DNA of 17,325 bases from JBFIHZ01 sp041601535 (GCA_041601535.1 JBFIHZ010000048.1:1-17325), one strand, 5' to 3'. Counted from the first letter of the stretch, positions 1 to 7,697 are shown. The notes: generated by a model from the letters alone, not told the origin. Translations and numbers: made by a program.

Positions 1-1170
1 ATCAATGGCGGCTTTGATGCCGGTACGCCGCTGTATCAGTTCCTCGGCCTGGAATCGCCAGCTGACGGGGCAGCAGAATTGCCCATGGGTGGCCTGTCGA
101 AACTGCTGGAACAAGGGATACGCTTTCTGTCCACCGGGGAAATGCGCCGGGCGCTGATCTGTCGCGCGGTATTGGCCAGGCCCTCGCTACTGATGCTGGA
201 TGAGCCTTTCGACGGACTGGACGTGCAGGCGCGCGCCGACATGCGGGCCCTGATCCGTCAGCTGATGCAGCAGGGTCAGCCAACACTGATGATCCTCAAC
301 CGTCAGAGTGAAATTTTACCGGAACATACTCATGTGGGCGTATTCCGGGATCAGCAGCTGATTTTTTCCGCCAGCCGGCAGCAGTGGGAGCAACAACGCG
401 AAGCGCTCACTGCGGCCATCGACCACGGCAAACCGGTTCCCGGACCACTGCCTGGCACCGTCTACCCACCGTCGGATGAACCGTTAGTGGAGATGCACGA
501 TGTAACCGTGCGCTACGGTGACAAGACCGTACTGGACCGGTTGAGCTGGCAAGTAAACGCGGGTGAGCACTGGCAGATTTCCGGACCAAATGGTGCTGGA
601 AAATCCACCCTGCTCAACCTGGTCAGCGGTGATAATCCGCAGGCCTACCGCAACGACATTCGCATGTTTGGCCGGCGCCGTGGGACGGGTGAAACTGTTT
701 GGGATATCAAGCAGAAAGTGGGAATTGTTTCACCCCAACTGCAGCTCAGTTACCGCGTGGCGGTCAGCGCCAGGATGTGCATCCTGTCCGGCCTGTTTGA
801 CTCGATCGGCATCTACCGCAATGTTGATCCCATGCATCGACTGCTGGCGGACCGCTGGCTGGACTACCTCGGCATGAGCGACCGGGCCACGCAACCATTC
901 AACCGGTTTTCGTACGGCGAGCAGCGGCTGCTGCTGATTGCCCGTGGCCTGATCAAGCATCCACCGCTTTTGATACTGGATGAGCCCTGCCAGGGCCTGG
1001 ATGACGCCAACCGTCTGCGGGTATTGGATCTGCTGGGCGAGTTCGCCAACGGTACACAGTCCACACTGCTGTACGTGACGCACCTGCGCGAAGACCGCAT
1101 CAAAGGCATCAACCGGCAACTGGAATTTGTGCCAATGGGCGAGGGATACACCGTGCGCCAGCACGACTGA
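1..1170 (+). CDS. modF: ModF-type molybdate ABC transporter ATP-binding protein, 5' end missing
   Basis: The frame is open from base 1, leaving 389 residues; E. coli ModF is about 490, so roughly the first hundred, including the first Walker A, lie outside. Two ABC ATPase halves are visible. The first gives only its signature (LSTGE, residues 43-47) and Walker B (LLMLDEPFDGLD, 63-74). The second has Walker A GPNGAGKST (195-203), signature FSYGEQ (303-308) and Walker B LLILDEPCQGLD (323-334). The stretches LSWQVNAGEHWQI and FGRRRGTGET are close to what I recall of E. coli ModF and separate it from generic ABC proteins. ModF is a cytoplasmic duplicated ATPase linked genetically to molybdenum use; its exact role is unsettled. 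No modABC or modE gene is in the window. It converges on the HxlR gene, with a hairpin between them. Confidence 0.9.
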   Translation: MNGGFDAGTPLYQFLGLESPADGAAELPMGGLSKLLEQGIRFLSTGEMRRALICRAVLARPSLLMLDEPFDGLDVQARADMRALIRQLMQQGQPTLMILNRQSEILPEHTHVGVFRDQQLIFSASRQQWEQQREALTAAIDHGKPVPGPLPGTVYPPSDEPLVEMHDVTVRYGDKTVLDRLSWQVNAGEHWQISGPNGAGKSTLLNLVSGDNPQAYRNDIRMFGRRRGTGETVWDIKQKVGIVSPQLQLSYRVAVSARMCILSGLFDSIGIYRNVDPMHRLLADRWLDYLGMSDRATQPFNRFSYGEQRLLLIARGLIKHPPLLILDEPCQGLDDANRLRVLDLLGEFANGTQSTLLYVTHLREDRIKGINRQLEFVPMGEGYTVRQHD

Positions 1171-1190
1171 CTCCAGACCTTCTGATTGAT

Positions 1191-1212
1191 TTGCGGTTTG
1201 TGCAAGCCGCAA
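1191..1212. terminator. Hairpin between convergent modF and the HxlR gene
   Basis: TTGCGGTTT (1191-1199) pairs with AAGCCGCAA (1204-1212) over a 4-base loop, giving nine pairs with one G-T wobble. It begins 20 bases after the modF stop and ends 19 bases before the end of the opposite gene. No clear T tract follows on either strand, so it may work only weakly or as a 3' end stabiliser. Confidence 0.5.
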
Positions 1213-1231
1213 CCTGCAATGGCGACCGTTA

Positions 1232-2335
1232 CTACGCCTCGTCGGCGCCGCGCGTTTCCACTTCCATTAAACGTAATTCTTGCGAACAGTGACTGCAGAC
1301 CACCTGGCCGACGGCCGGCTGCCCGCAAGTTCGGTGCGTCAACGAGATGGAAGCCACACGGTCGCGCACCAGCCAGCGTTCTGCCCATTGGTGCAGGGTA
1401 AACGCCGAGTAGTACAAAGCACGCCCTTTTTCAGTGAGGCGATAGGAGTAGCGAACCGGGTTATTCTGATATGGAGTACGTTCGAACAGACCCGAGCGCA
1501 TCAACAAACGCAGGCGGTCCGCCAGTGTGTTCGTGGGAATCAACAGAGCCAACTGGATGTCAGCATAGCGATCCAGCCCAAAATAGGCAGCCGCCTGAAC
1601 CAGAGAAGTCCAGCGGTCACCGATTACGTCGATAACGTTGATGACCTGTTCATCTTCACACTCACGCCCGTGGCTGGCCAGATGCAGGCTGTGACGCCGT
1701 GGTTGCCGGGCCAGCCGCTCATCAAACCCTTCCACCGCGTCTACCTGAATGGTGCTGATGGAAATGTCGTTGCTACAGTGCTGACAAACCAGGGTTGGCA
1801 GCATGGCATGGCCACAAGTACGGTGAAACAGAACCGGGGGCAGGTTGAAGTCACCGCCGTAACGATGCTCCCACAACCAATACATCAGTGCGGTGGCATA
1901 CAAGTCCTCGCCCATCCGCGTCAGCCGGTATTCGTAACGCACCGGGCGATCACGGTACGGGTGCTTGTGCAAAATGCCCTTTTTAACCAATGCAAGCAAG
2001 CGGTTGGTCAGCATATTCCTGCTGGCTCCGGTTGCAGCCAGAAGTTCCCCAAACTGATTTGTGCCAAGAAATATTTCTTTCAGAATCAGTGATGACCAAC
2101 GATCACCTAGCGCCTCAAACGCCAGCGCCACCTGGCTGCAACGCAACAGTACGCCGGTGCGTTCAGCGCCCACTCGGCGGGCAATGCTGCCAATGCGTCG
2201 GGCCGCTGCCTGTTTTGGGGTGTCAGCATTCCGGGATGCAGCTGCTGCCGCCGGGAGATCATCACCGCCAGCGCCCGGTGAATGCGTGGAGTTTGGTTTT
2301 TGCGTCAACCTGACCCCCTGGTCGCGTTCATTCAT
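1232..2335 (-). CDS. Transcriptional regulator with two tandem HxlR winged-helix domains
   Basis: From the ATG at 2335 the protein has 367 residues, about three times a usual HxlR protein. Domain 1 spans about 66-160 (ALGDRWSSLILKEIF, then the wing PVRYEYRLT) and domain 2 about 230-322 (VIGDRWTSLVQAA, then PVRYSYRLT). Each is followed by the same Cys/His tail, HRTCG-x8-CxHCS: H171, C174, C184, C187 and H334, C337, C347, C350. That pattern could bind zinc, which is inference. HxlR proteins normally bind DNA as homodimers, so this chain may act as a built-in dimer. The start is uncertain: the frame continues to a TTG at 2371, and a GTG at 2173 would remove a low-complexity Ala/Arg-rich leader of about 54 residues. 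None has a strong Shine-Dalgarno. The target is not evident; the receptor operon lies upstream on the same strand, beyond its terminator. Confidence 0.85.
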   Translation of the reverse strand: MNERDQGVRLTQKPNSTHSPGAGGDDLPAAAAASRNADTPKQAAARRIGSIARRVGAERTGVLLRCSQVALAFEALGDRWSSLILKEIFLGTNQFGELLAATGASRNMLTNRLLALVKKGILHKHPYRDRPVRYEYRLTRMGEDLYATALMYWLWEHRYGGDFNLPPVLFHRTCGHAMLPTLVCQHCSNDISISTIQVDAVEGFDERLARQPRRHSLHLASHGRECEDEQVINVIDVIGDRWTSLVQAAAYFGLDRYADIQLALLIPTNTLADRLRLLMRSGLFERTPYQNNPVRYSYRLTEKGRALYYSAFTLHQWAERWLVRDRVASISLTHRTCGQPAVGQVVCSHCSQELRLMEVETRGADEA

Positions 2336-2393
2336 TCGAATGGGCCGGGCTTGCGGCCACCTGCCTGACAATAGCCTATAACATCCCCAAGTG

Positions 2394-2452
2394 AAAAAAT
2401 ACGGGGCACACCCGGTGCGGCCTGACCGCGGGGCAAGTGGGTGGCCCCGTAT
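2394..2452 (-). terminator. Rho-independent terminator of the receptor/NTF2-like operon
   Basis: Read on the minus strand, ATACGGGGC (2452-2444) pairs perfectly with GCCCCGTAT (2407-2399), and inner bases (CCACCC against GGGTGT) extend the stem. Six T residues follow, overlapping the stem end (complement of 2394-2399). It lies 21 bases past the stop at 2474 and separates the operon from the HxlR gene. Confidence 0.85.
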
Positions 2453-2473
2453 CTGTAAACTCAGGTTACCTGT

Positions 2474-2854
2474 CTAATCCACCGGAACACGTGCGCTGTT
2501 TTCACACACGACCAGCCATCGGTCATCTTTCTTCCTGAACACCTGATCCGTCGCACCTGCAACACATTCGTGTTCAAACTCATGTGTCCAGTGATAGGTT
2601 GCAATGCCGATATCCTCCGCCAGCATGATAACGTCGATGTCAAACAGGGTGGTTATCCCCATGGCCCCTGGCGGAAAGCCAGCCTGGTACACTTGACGCA
2701 TGGATGCCAGGCCCTTGTACCAGCGCCCTTTCATTGACCAACGCATGTCCTCCCCTGGCCAGTAGTTCAGAAAATACTGTTGTTGCCTTTCACCATTCCA
2801 GTCATCAAACATGGTGGCCAGGACGTTTCTGATTTCCTGTTGTGGAGTAGTCAC
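2474..2854 (-). CDS. NTF2-like / SnoaL-like domain protein
   Basis: A 126-residue protein with the usual size and outline of the NTF2-like (SnoaL, DUF4440-like) cone fold: an N-terminal helix pair (IRNVLATMFDDWNGER), the conserved turn around KGRWYKGLASMRQVY, and C-terminal strands ending FRKKDDRWLVVCENSARV. There is no signal peptide. The start is GTG at 2854, supported by AGGAG eight bases upstream. That ribosome site begins just past the stop of the TonB receptor, and the genes are 18 bases apart, so they are very likely co-transcribed. The fold hosts ketosteroid isomerases, cyclases, dehydratases and non-enzymatic binding proteins, so no reaction can be assigned. Pairing with a receptor suggests it handles or senses the imported compound, which is inference. 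Confidence 0.8.
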   Translation of the reverse strand: MTTPQQEIRNVLATMFDDWNGERQQQYFLNYWPGEDMRWSMKGRWYKGLASMRQVYQAGFPPGAMGITTLFDIDVIMLAEDIGIATYHWTHEFEHECVAGATDQVFRKKDDRWLVVCENSARVPVD

Positions 2855-2872
2855 TTCAATGCTCCTGTGAAT

Positions 2873-5113
2873 TCAGAAAGAATAGGTAAAATCAACGCCA
2901 TAAGTTCGCGGTGGCCCCCAGACTTCCACCAGGTCTCCAAGAAATGGCAATCCCAATTGCGAATACAACTCGTCCGTCAGGTTCTTGCCCCACAAGGTAA
3001 GCGCCCAATTGGCATTGGCAGGCTGCAAGCGCAGGGAAGCATCCAGCAGACCGTAACCCGGTTCATAGCTGACGTTATCCGGCCCCCAATACAGCTTGTC
3101 CTGGTAGGTGTAATTCAACCGCGCGACCAGGCCATCGGCCCACTGCCCCACCGTCATCGCATAATCCAAGCCCAGGTTGTATTTGAATTTGGGCGTACGT
3201 TGCATGGTATTGCCGTCATAGACATGACCAGCAAGATCATCGTAGTCGGTATATTCCGGATCCAACAGCGAACCTGAGGCCCGCAGCGTCAGACTTTCAG
3301 TAGCCAGGGCCGTGATCTCCACCTCCAGCCCCTGGATACGCGCTCCGCCCGCATTGGATGTGATCAGGCACAAGCAGGTCAGATCGGTACGCTGCGCCTG
3401 CAGATCGGTATAGTCCATTCTGAAAACCGCCGCGTTCAACCTCAGCCGGCGATCAAACAGGTCTGATTTCAGCCCCAACTCGTAGTTGGTTACATATTCA
3501 GGGTCAAACGAAATCGTCGCCGCTTCCGGTGTGGGAGGAATAAAATCCCAACCGCCTCCTTTGAATCCCCGCGCGATGCTGGCGTAATACATGACGGAAT
3601 CGTTCTGCCGGTACTCAAGTACACCCTGTGGTGTTACCGCTGTCCAGTCTTCGTCATACGCCGAGGTCCAGGTGGTGCCCGTTCCACCGCGGAATGGCGT
3701 TACACACGCACCGTCTCCGCCATCATCGAGACAGGTGGAGACTTTTCTGCCTTTTTTGTCATCCCGGGTGTAACGGATACCCGCGGTAAGCTTGAAACCA
3801 TTGCCAAAATCGTATCCACCCTGGGCAAAAACTGCGGCGGTACTGATCTTGGCGGAAGCGTCATAAAAACTGTGGCCACTGAATACCGTGATGGCGGAAT
3901 GGGTGGATGCAATATGCTGGTATGGCCGGGCGATATTATCGTGCTGGTAGTATGCGCCCACCAGCCAGTCAAATGCCGAGTCATCATAATTTGAAGCCAG
4001 GCGAATTTCCTGGCTGAAGGTACGCGGTGTTTCAGTCTGAAATACAAACGTATCCACGATGGACGGAGGCGATCCAAACCCAATCTGGTTATAGCCCCAG
4101 TCAGCTTTCGAATCGCGGAAGGCGCTGATGGATGTTAGTGTTGCCGTTCTGCTGATCTCCCAATCGACACGCAGGCTGGCACCAAACGAATCACGCTCGA
4201 CATATTCTGCCTGCGGGCTTTCATCCTGGCGAGGACCCAGTCCATTGGCTGTGCGATACGCGCCAAGCGTGCCAATGCCGTCTATTGCCGGATCATCAAT
4301 GGCTGCCCGGATAGTTCCATTGCTTTCATCATGGCCGTAGTCCAGAGACAGCAGTGCACGCACCGTTCCATCCCCACGCTCATATAAAAACTGCGCACGT
4401 CCCTGAAAGGACTTGAGGTCGTCCAGGTCGCGGTTCAGCAGGACGTTCTCGTTGTACCCGGAGCGGTTCCGTACCTGAAATGAAAACCGCGCCGCTACTT
4501 CCTCTGACAATGCGCCGGTGAAATAACCATTGGCCATAAAACTTTCGTAGTTACCAAACGAAACCGTCGTCTGCCCGCTACGCGTGAAGCTGGGTTTGGC
4601 GGTAATCACGCTGAGAGCGCCACCCACAACGTTTTTACCCAGCAATACACCCTGCGGGCCGCGAATGATTTCTATCCGTTCCAAATCGTAGAAATCCGTG
4701 AAGGCTGAGCCCATTCTCGGGGCATAGACTTCATCCACGAACATTCCCACTGAAGGTTCAGCGGATGCATCGTTTAATTTCACGCTGACGATACCCCGAA
4801 TATTCAATTGTTGTGAAACCGCTGAGTCCTGGGTCATGTTGAAAGAAGGAACACTCGCTGCCAGTGACCACAAATCGGTGACCCGGTCGCGTTGCAGGTC
4901 AGCACCCGAAATCGCGCTGATGGCCGCGGCAACATCCTGCAGGTTTTCCGCACGCTTTTGAGCGGTGACGATAATTTCCTCGATAAAAAACCCATCGGGC
5001 TCTGCAGACTCACTGCTCTGCTCCGCGGCAGCGGCTGTAAGCGTAAATAAACAGGTCGACAGCAGCATGCTGCAAGCGAGACCTACATATTGAAAGCATT
5101 GTTTCCCCGGCAT
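2873..5113 (-). CDS. TonB-dependent outer-membrane receptor (first)
   Basis: From the ATG at 5113 the protein has 746 residues. It starts with a signal peptide (to about residue 30, ending TAAAA), then a TonB box (EEIIVTAQKR, 45-54), a plug domain containing the conserved IIRGPQGVLLGKN, and a long beta-barrel ending in YSF; the terminal Phe is the outer-membrane protein signature. The barrel holds a Cys pair in a Gly-rich loop (STCLDDGGDGACV) and a CLC motif. The frame extends to a GTG at 5122, but there the ribosome site GGAGG would abut the start codon; with ATG it sits nine bases away, so I chose ATG. The family imports siderophores, vitamins, glycans or other large molecules using TonB energy. 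The plug style resembles receptors abundant in marine and sphingomonad bacteria; the ligand cannot be told. It is the first gene of an operon with the NTF2-like gene. Confidence 0.93.
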   Translation of the reverse strand: MPGKQCFQYVGLACSMLLSTCLFTLTAAAAEQSSESAEPDGFFIEEIIVTAQKRAENLQDVAAAISAISGADLQRDRVTDLWSLAASVPSFNMTQDSAVSQQLNIRGIVSVKLNDASAEPSVGMFVDEVYAPRMGSAFTDFYDLERIEIIRGPQGVLLGKNVVGGALSVITAKPSFTRSGQTTVSFGNYESFMANGYFTGALSEEVAARFSFQVRNRSGYNENVLLNRDLDDLKSFQGRAQFLYERGDGTVRALLSLDYGHDESNGTIRAAIDDPAIDGIGTLGAYRTANGLGPRQDESPQAEYVERDSFGASLRVDWEISRTATLTSISAFRDSKADWGYNQIGFGSPPSIVDTFVFQTETPRTFSQEIRLASNYDDSAFDWLVGAYYQHDNIARPYQHIASTHSAITVFSGHSFYDASAKISTAAVFAQGGYDFGNGFKLTAGIRYTRDDKKGRKVSTCLDDGGDGACVTPFRGGTGTTWTSAYDEDWTAVTPQGVLEYRQNDSVMYYASIARGFKGGGWDFIPPTPEAATISFDPEYVTNYELGLKSDLFDRRLRLNAAVFRMDYTDLQAQRTDLTCLCLITSNAGGARIQGLEVEITALATESLTLRASGSLLDPEYTDYDDLAGHVYDGNTMQRTPKFKYNLGLDYAMTVGQWADGLVARLNYTYQDKLYWGPDNVSYEPGYGLLDASLRLQPANANWALTLWGKNLTDELYSQLGLPFLGDLVEVWGPPRTYGVDFTYSF

Positions 5114-5203
5114 TTCCTTCACCCTCCATCGATTGCTACCACCCGAATCACCGGTTCCGGCAACCAGCGCAACCCGGCCGATCCCAATAATTCACTGGCT
5201 TAC

Positions 5204-5232
5204 AATGTAACTTGCAAAACAAGACTCGTCAA
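5204..5232 (-). promoter_or_regulatory. Sigma-70-like promoter of the receptor operon
   Basis: On the minus strand TTGACG (5232-5227) is followed after exactly 17 bases by TACATT (5209-5204). That is five of six bases at -35 and four of six at -10. The predicted start near 5197 leaves a leader of about 84 bases. Confidence 0.5.
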
Positions 5233-5656
5233 TCTGACATCGATGGAAAAACGGTATCCTGAGGATATGCAGCCACTTGACAAACCCCATATGGAAGTAG
5301 AGAGAAACTCTATATGTTTGTTTTTACGCTTTTTTATTTGAATAATATTTCAGAATGGAAAACCCCGAATGAAAGAATAATCCCCTACCCGCGCACCAAT
5401 CCATACTTTCATTATTGGACTCTTGGTAGCTAAATGCCATTGGATTGCGGCTGCTGCTGAGCAGAGCAGAAAACTGGGGAAACCCCGATAAGGCCTCCCT
5501 GGTCTGTTTGCTCAAGTTAAACCCCGGACGGGGATATCAGGTACACTGACTTTCCCTGTGGACGCAGCCCCAGCCGATGTCAGCAGGCAGGCGGCCTGGT
5601 CTACACGCCCGCCGCAACGCCTTGGCTAACTTTCCGGACAACCATTGGCCTGACCC
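5233..5656. other. Intergenic region between the first receptor and the PHP gene, no gene recognised
   Basis: The whole gap between the divergent starts is 543 bases, and its receptor-proximal part holds the promoter. The rest contains an AT-rich block (about 5311-5360), an imperfect CATAT/ATATG inverted repeat (5288-5316) with an internal TAGAG-AGAAA-CTCTA hairpin, and three copies of AAACCCCG-like sequence (about 5356, 5480, 5518), two of which lie in small GGGG/CCCC inverted repeats. The 63-codon minus-strand frame at 5324-5515 has no family resemblance or good ribosome site. The PHP promoter must lie here, but I see no convincing -35/-10 pair. Confidence 0.4.
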
Positions 5657-6475
5657 GTGATATTTGACTTACATTCCCACACTAGTCACTCCGATGGTTC
5701 GCTGATCACGGACGATCTGCTGGAACGTGCGGCGGCGAATAACGTTGCAGTCCTTGCCATAACCGATCACGACACCGTTGAGGCCCACCTTTGCAGCCCC
5801 GGCAAGCACCACGCGGTTACCCTGCTCGCTGGTGTCGAGTTTTCAACGCAATGGGAAAACACCGGTATACACGTGCTGGGCCTGAATATTGATCCCGCCA
5901 GCGAGGCAATGACCCATGCCACCCGGCTGCAGAGCGAGGCCAGGTATCAACGCGCCGAGCAAATCAGTGCCAACCTGAAAAAACTGGGCATCGAAAACGC
6001 GCTGCAAGGTGCCAGGCAACATGCGCCAGGCCATTACCTAGGACGCCCGCATTTTGCCCGCTACCTGGTGGAATCCGGCCGGTCACACGACATGGCGGCC
6101 GCATTCAAAAAATATTTGGGTGCCGGCAAGGCCGGGGACGTCAGGCAGCATTGGGCCGAACTGCCAACAATTGTCGAGTGGATTCGGGCGGCCAACGGTA
6201 TTGCCGTGCTGGCCCACCCGTTGAAATACAAACTCACGCGCACCCGTTTGAAACGCCTGCTGAGCGCATTCAAACAGGCAGGTGGTGAAGGCATGGAAGT
6301 GGTGTCCGGCCAGCAAACCACGCAGCAAACGGCCGATATGGCCCGCTTGTGCGAACTCAATGGCATGCTGGCTTCCTGCGGCTCCGATTTTCATATGCCC
6401 GGTAAGCCCTGGGCTGAACTGGGCGCTTTCACCCCTTTACCGGATTACCTGACCCCGGTATGGGAACGATTCTGA
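5657..6475 (+). CDS. rnm: PHP-domain phosphoesterase, RNase AM (YciV/TrpH) family
   Basis: The 272-residue length and sequence match the RNase AM family, an enzyme that trims 5' ends of rRNA precursors by 5'-to-3' exonuclease action and removes phosphate from 3',5'-bisphosphonucleotides. The PHP metal ligands are all visible: H6 and H8 with D13 (DLHSHTSHSD), ITDHD (H38), E61 (AGVEFSTQWEN), H72, H132 (GRPHFARYLVESG), H187 (AVLAHP), D244 and H246 (GSDFH). The start is GTG at 5657; the protein begins at the usual family N-terminus, so a longer start is not needed. In enterobacteria the gene lies beside the trp operon and yciO; neither is here. It is probably a cytosolic single-gene unit. Confidence 0.92.
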   Translation: MIFDLHSHTSHSDGSLITDDLLERAAANNVAVLAITDHDTVEAHLCSPGKHHAVTLLAGVEFSTQWENTGIHVLGLNIDPASEAMTHATRLQSEARYQRAEQISANLKKLGIENALQGARQHAPGHYLGRPHFARYLVESGRSHDMAAAFKKYLGAGKAGDVRQHWAELPTIVEWIRAANGIAVLAHPLKYKLTRTRLKRLLSAFKQAGGEGMEVVSGQQTTQQTADMARLCELNGMLASCGSDFHMPGKPWAELGAFTPLPDYLTPVWERF

Positions 6476-6571
6476 GCACCGGTTAGAGCTTACTCCGGCC
6501 ACTCCCGGTACGGCCCGACCCGAGTGCATCAATGCCGCTGCGCTTTCAATCTGAATCCATCCAATTGGCGT

Positions 6572-6577
6572 TATACT
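6572..6577 (+). promoter_or_regulatory. Possible -10 element of the DUF4870 gene
   Basis: TATACT matches the -10 consensus at five of six bases and lies about 65 bases before the start at 6642. No good -35 is seen 16-18 bases upstream, so this is tentative. Confidence 0.25.
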
Positions 6578-6641
6578 TGCCTTGCCGCCCCCTTCATCAC
6601 TGACCGCGGCAATAACCAAGGCAAACAAAACGAGGGTATAC

Positions 6642-7070
6642 ATGATGAACGAGACCGGAACGGGCCACGATGAACATCAAACCCCACCTGCAGCTGATCC
6701 TGGTGGGACACCAGCCGCTGCTGACACGCGCGAGCGGGATACCAGGCAATGGGCCATGTTCATACACTTCTCCATCCTGGCCGGATGGGTCATACCACTG
6801 GCGGGACTGATTGTTCCAATACTGCTCTGGCAGCTGAAGAAAGATGAGTTGCCGGGTATCGTGCCCCATGCCCACATCGTACTGAACTGGATCGTCTCGT
6901 CGCTGGTTTACGGGATGATCTGCTTCATTCTGATTTTTCTGGTGATCGGCATACCGCTGTTGTTTGCGCTGTGCATCGTCACCATTGTTTTCTCGGTGAT
7001 CGGCGGCCTGAAAGCCAATGATGGAATTGTCTGGGAATACCCGTTCACCCTGATCAAAGTCTTCAAGTAA
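6642..7070 (+). CDS. DUF4870 (Tic20-like) membrane protein
   Basis: From ATG 6642, preceded by GAGGG six bases upstream, the protein has 142 residues; a second ATG follows at once. The first 40 or so residues are hydrophilic and Thr/Asp/Glu-rich (ending DTRERDTRQW). Then come three to four hydrophobic segments separated by the conserved LLWQLKKDELPGIVPHA and VLNW stretches, closing with the GLKANDGIVWEYPF signature. This is the usual DUF4870 arrangement. The family is in the inner membrane and has no established bacterial function. The frame can be read upstream to 6582, but no ribosome site supports that. It follows the PHP gene at 166 bases and seems to be its own unit. Confidence 0.88.
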   Translation: MMNETGTGHDEHQTPPAADPGGTPAAADTRERDTRQWAMFIHFSILAGWVIPLAGLIVPILLWQLKKDELPGIVPHAHIVLNWIVSSLVYGMICFILIFLVIGIPLLFALCIVTIVFSVIGGLKANDGIVWEYPFTLIKVFK

Positions 7071-7113
7071 AGCTGCGGCTACGGGGCTGACGATTATTCA
7101 GCCTCATGGTGAA

Positions 7114-7145
7114 ACATCACCCCGGCAGATGCGCCGGGGTGATGT
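7114..7145. terminator. Strong hairpin between DUF4870 and pilin-like genes
   Basis: ACATCACCCCGGC (7114-7126) pairs perfectly with GCCGGGGTGATGT (7133-7145) around a 6-base loop: 13 pairs, GC-rich. It lies between two convergent genes (stops at 7070 and 7160) and can serve both; the T tracts beside it are short. A smaller hairpin, GGCTGA-N7-TCAGCC, precedes it at 7085-7103. Confidence 0.7.
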
Positions 7146-7159
7146 AACGGTCAATTGAG

Positions 7160-7624
7160 TCACCCCTTGCAGTTATCGGGCAACAGGTCGACGGGGATGC
7201 CGTTGGAGCCACAGCTCCAGGTCACAGCGTACTCACCACCTTTATTGGAATTCCCGGCAAGGAAAATATATTGCTCGTCACCCGACGGGTTCTCCACCAC
7301 GCCTTCATTAAGATAAACCAGCACGGCAACCTCGTTGTTCCGGAAACCGGTTTTTACCTGTAAATCGCGCACGAATTTGGGCTTGGACAGCGTCGTGGTT
7401 CTGGCGGTGGCCGCTTCAGTATCATTGCTGGGAAAACGGTTGCTGGTCATGTAAAACTCGGCCAGTTTGCGCCGGGATTCGCCCGCCAGGTTAAGCGCCT
7501 CGGTAATTTTCGACTTGTTAACAAAGGCTTTGTACTTGGGTACGGCAACTAATGAAATGCCGGCAATGATGGCGGCAGCCAGAATCAGCTGCAATCCGCC
7601 GAAACCTGCTTGGCGCTTGTTCAT
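7160..7624 (-). CDS. Type IVa pilin-like protein with Gln at mature position 5
   Basis: The 154-residue product begins MNKRQAG then FGGLQLIL, a short basic leader with a prepilin-peptidase-like Gly7/Phe8 junction. About 20 hydrophobic residues and VPKYKAFVNKSKITEALNLA follow, the usual pilin alpha-1 helix. The C-terminus has a Cys pair (C138, C152) framing a 13-residue loop after TWSC, like the D-region of PilA major pilins. Pilins form extracellular fibres after cleavage and methylation by PilD. Glu5 of the mature chain is almost invariant in the family; here it is Gln and FTLIE is replaced by FGGLQ. The start ATG has AAGGAGGG four bases upstream. No other pil gene is nearby. A sigma-54 promoter precedes it. 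It could be a specialised or minor pilin; function is inferred from sequence pattern only. Confidence 0.82.
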   Translation of the reverse strand: MNKRQAGFGGLQLILAAAIIAGISLVAVPKYKAFVNKSKITEALNLAGESRRKLAEFYMTSNRFPSNDTEAATARTTTLSKPKFVRDLQVKTGFRNNEVAVLVYLNEGVVENPSGDEQYIFLAGNSNKGGEYAVTWSCGSNGIPVDLLPDNCKG

Positions 7625-7635
7625 GAAACCCTCCT

Positions 7636-7645
7636 TTTGATGACA
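7636..7645 (-). repeat. TGTCATCAAA copy in the pilin leader
   Basis: Ten bases identical to one arm and centre of the palindrome at 7771-7785, exactly 140 bp away and in the same orientation. It lies in the predicted transcript leader and runs directly into the AAGGAGGG ribosome site. Confidence 0.45.
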
Positions 7646-7680
7646 CGATCGCCGGCCCTGCGATGGGCCTGAATAATTTT

Positions 7681-7697
7681 AGCAATTTTTGTGCCAA
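7681..7697 (-). promoter_or_regulatory. Sigma-54 (-24/-12) promoter of the pilin-like gene
   Basis: On the minus strand the sequence is TTGGCAC-N5-TTGCT, with the N5 being AAAAA. It carries the invariant GG (7695-7694) and GC (7683-7682) exactly 12 bases apart, matching the RpoN consensus YTGGCAC-N5-TTGCW. The predicted transcription start is about 7670, giving a leader of about 46 bases to the ATG at 7624. Sigma-54 promoters activated by PilR are known for pilA in Pseudomonas and relatives, which fits the gene downstream. Confidence 0.85.

Noticed and set aside
1280..2092. 270-codon plus-strand frame opposite the HxlR gene
   Set aside because: It is a shadow of the minus-strand gene, which has two recognisable domains; the plus frame has none.
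5288..5316. CATAT/ATATG inverted repeat followed by T-rich sequence as a plus-strand terminator
   Set aside because: There is no plus-strand gene upstream for it to terminate, and the stem is short and AT-rich.
5324..5515. 63-codon minus-strand frame in the receptor/PHP gap
   Set aside because: No ribosome site, no family resemblance, Ser-rich and low-complexity; better read as non-coding.
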